A stretch of 6,729 nt of DNA from Nitrospirota bacterium (GTDB lineage Bacteria > Nitrospirota > 9FT-COMBO-42-15 > HDB-SIOI813), in assembly GCA_023248365.1 (NCBI GenBank), contig JAHFER010000092.1:1-6729 (forward strand). The letters run 5' to 3'. Below the pieces are notes generated by a model. That model was not told the DNA's origin. It saw nothing but the letters and a program-made list of their open reading frames with translations, and did not search any database. Positions 6,582 to 6,729 of this stretch are shown here, piece by piece (the stretch's first letter is position 1; the number at the start of each line of letters is the position of its first letter). The translations under genes and the position numbers were made by a program.

Positions 6582-6636
6582 TTCTCCCCTTCTAAAACCA
6601 CCCTCCCCCTGAATGGGGGAGGGCAGGGTGGGGGTG
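6582..6636 (+). repeat. G/C-rich palindromic repeat after glnA, possible terminator
   Basis: CCCTCCCCC (6601-6609) and GGGGGAGGG (6615-6623) form a perfect 9-bp stem around loop TGAAT, and CCACCC (6598-6603) can alternatively pair with GGGTGG (6626-6631). It starts 22 nt after the glnA stop and could end the transcript or protect its 3' end, but no T-run follows. The part at 6582-6597 (CTCCCCTT then an A-run) resembles the left arm of the repeat before glnA, and both elements carry GGGCAG followed by TGGGG and ATT on the right, so they look like divergent members of one repeat family. Confidence 0.6.
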
Positions 6637-6729
6637 ATTCCCTTTCCAAAAATAAAACTACTTCCCATTCCATATTGGTTAATGTAGAATACCATTCAAT
6701 AGCGGACGGCTTTGTAAAAAGCTCCAGGT
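6637..6729. other. Non-coding tail, no gene recognised
   Basis: These 93 bases show no supported coding frame on either strand. Near the end, GCTTT (6709-6713) and AAAGC (6718-6722) form a short stem with a four-base loop inside GGACGGCTTTGTAAAAAGC. This may be the edge of another palindromic intergenic repeat, cut off by the window end. Nothing else stands out. Confidence 0.3.

Noticed and set aside
6483..6695. Minus-strand open frame covering the glnA 3' end and the downstream palindrome.
   Set aside because: It reads through the G/C-rich repeat and gives a low-complexity product with no family features.
1..6729. Mobile element, CRISPR array, tRNA, toxin-antitoxin or defence system.
   Set aside because: I saw no transposase, spaced direct-repeat array, cloverleaf or defence-family protein. 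Every supported gene fits nitrogen assimilation or its linked metabolism.

Overview
The window is a compact nitrogen-assimilation locus with every gene on the plus strand. In order it carries a 5'-truncated outer-membrane beta-barrel protein, an ammonium transporter (amt), two tandem P-II signalling proteins (glnK/glnB-like), a glutamine-dependent NAD+ synthetase (nadE) and a type I glutamine synthetase (glnA).

The source is a Gram-negative bacterium. The first gene encodes an exported protein ending in a C-terminal beta-signal (Leu-x-Ile-x-Phe), which requires an outer membrane. GlnA keeps the tyrosine that is adenylylated in proteobacterial enzymes, and both P-II proteins keep the uridylylated Tyr51. 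Base composition is moderate (roughly low-to-mid 40s % GC by eye), and G/C-rich palindromic repeats lie between genes. A Nitrospirota, NC10 or deltaproteobacterial-type lineage would fit, but this is a guess; there is no rRNA or other phylogenetic marker.

Layout: 2-739 is the barrel protein. After a 57-nt gap with a strong Shine-Dalgarno comes amt (797-2416), then 16 nt later the first P-II gene (2433-2771). A 162-nt spacer (2772-2933) with a possible second promoter precedes the second P-II gene (2934-3272). nadE follows after 28 nt made of two copies of a 14-bp A/T repeat. An 89-nt spacer with a palindromic repeat leads to glnA (5166-6578). A second G/C-rich palindrome follows glnA, and the last 90 or so bases hold no gene. 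No intergenic stretch exceeds 300 bases.

How they work together: ammonium may cross the outer membrane (possibly through the barrel protein, an inference) and crosses the inner membrane through Amt. P-II proteins sense 2-oxoglutarate, ATP/ADP and, through uridylylation, glutamine; they gate Amt and control GlnA adenylylation. GlnA makes glutamine from ammonium and glutamate. NadE uses that glutamine as amide donor for NAD+. Placing nadE between P-II and glnA suggests NAD+ synthesis is tied to nitrogen status, and this is the most interesting feature. All the recognised proteins belong to known families; I found no clearly undescribed system.
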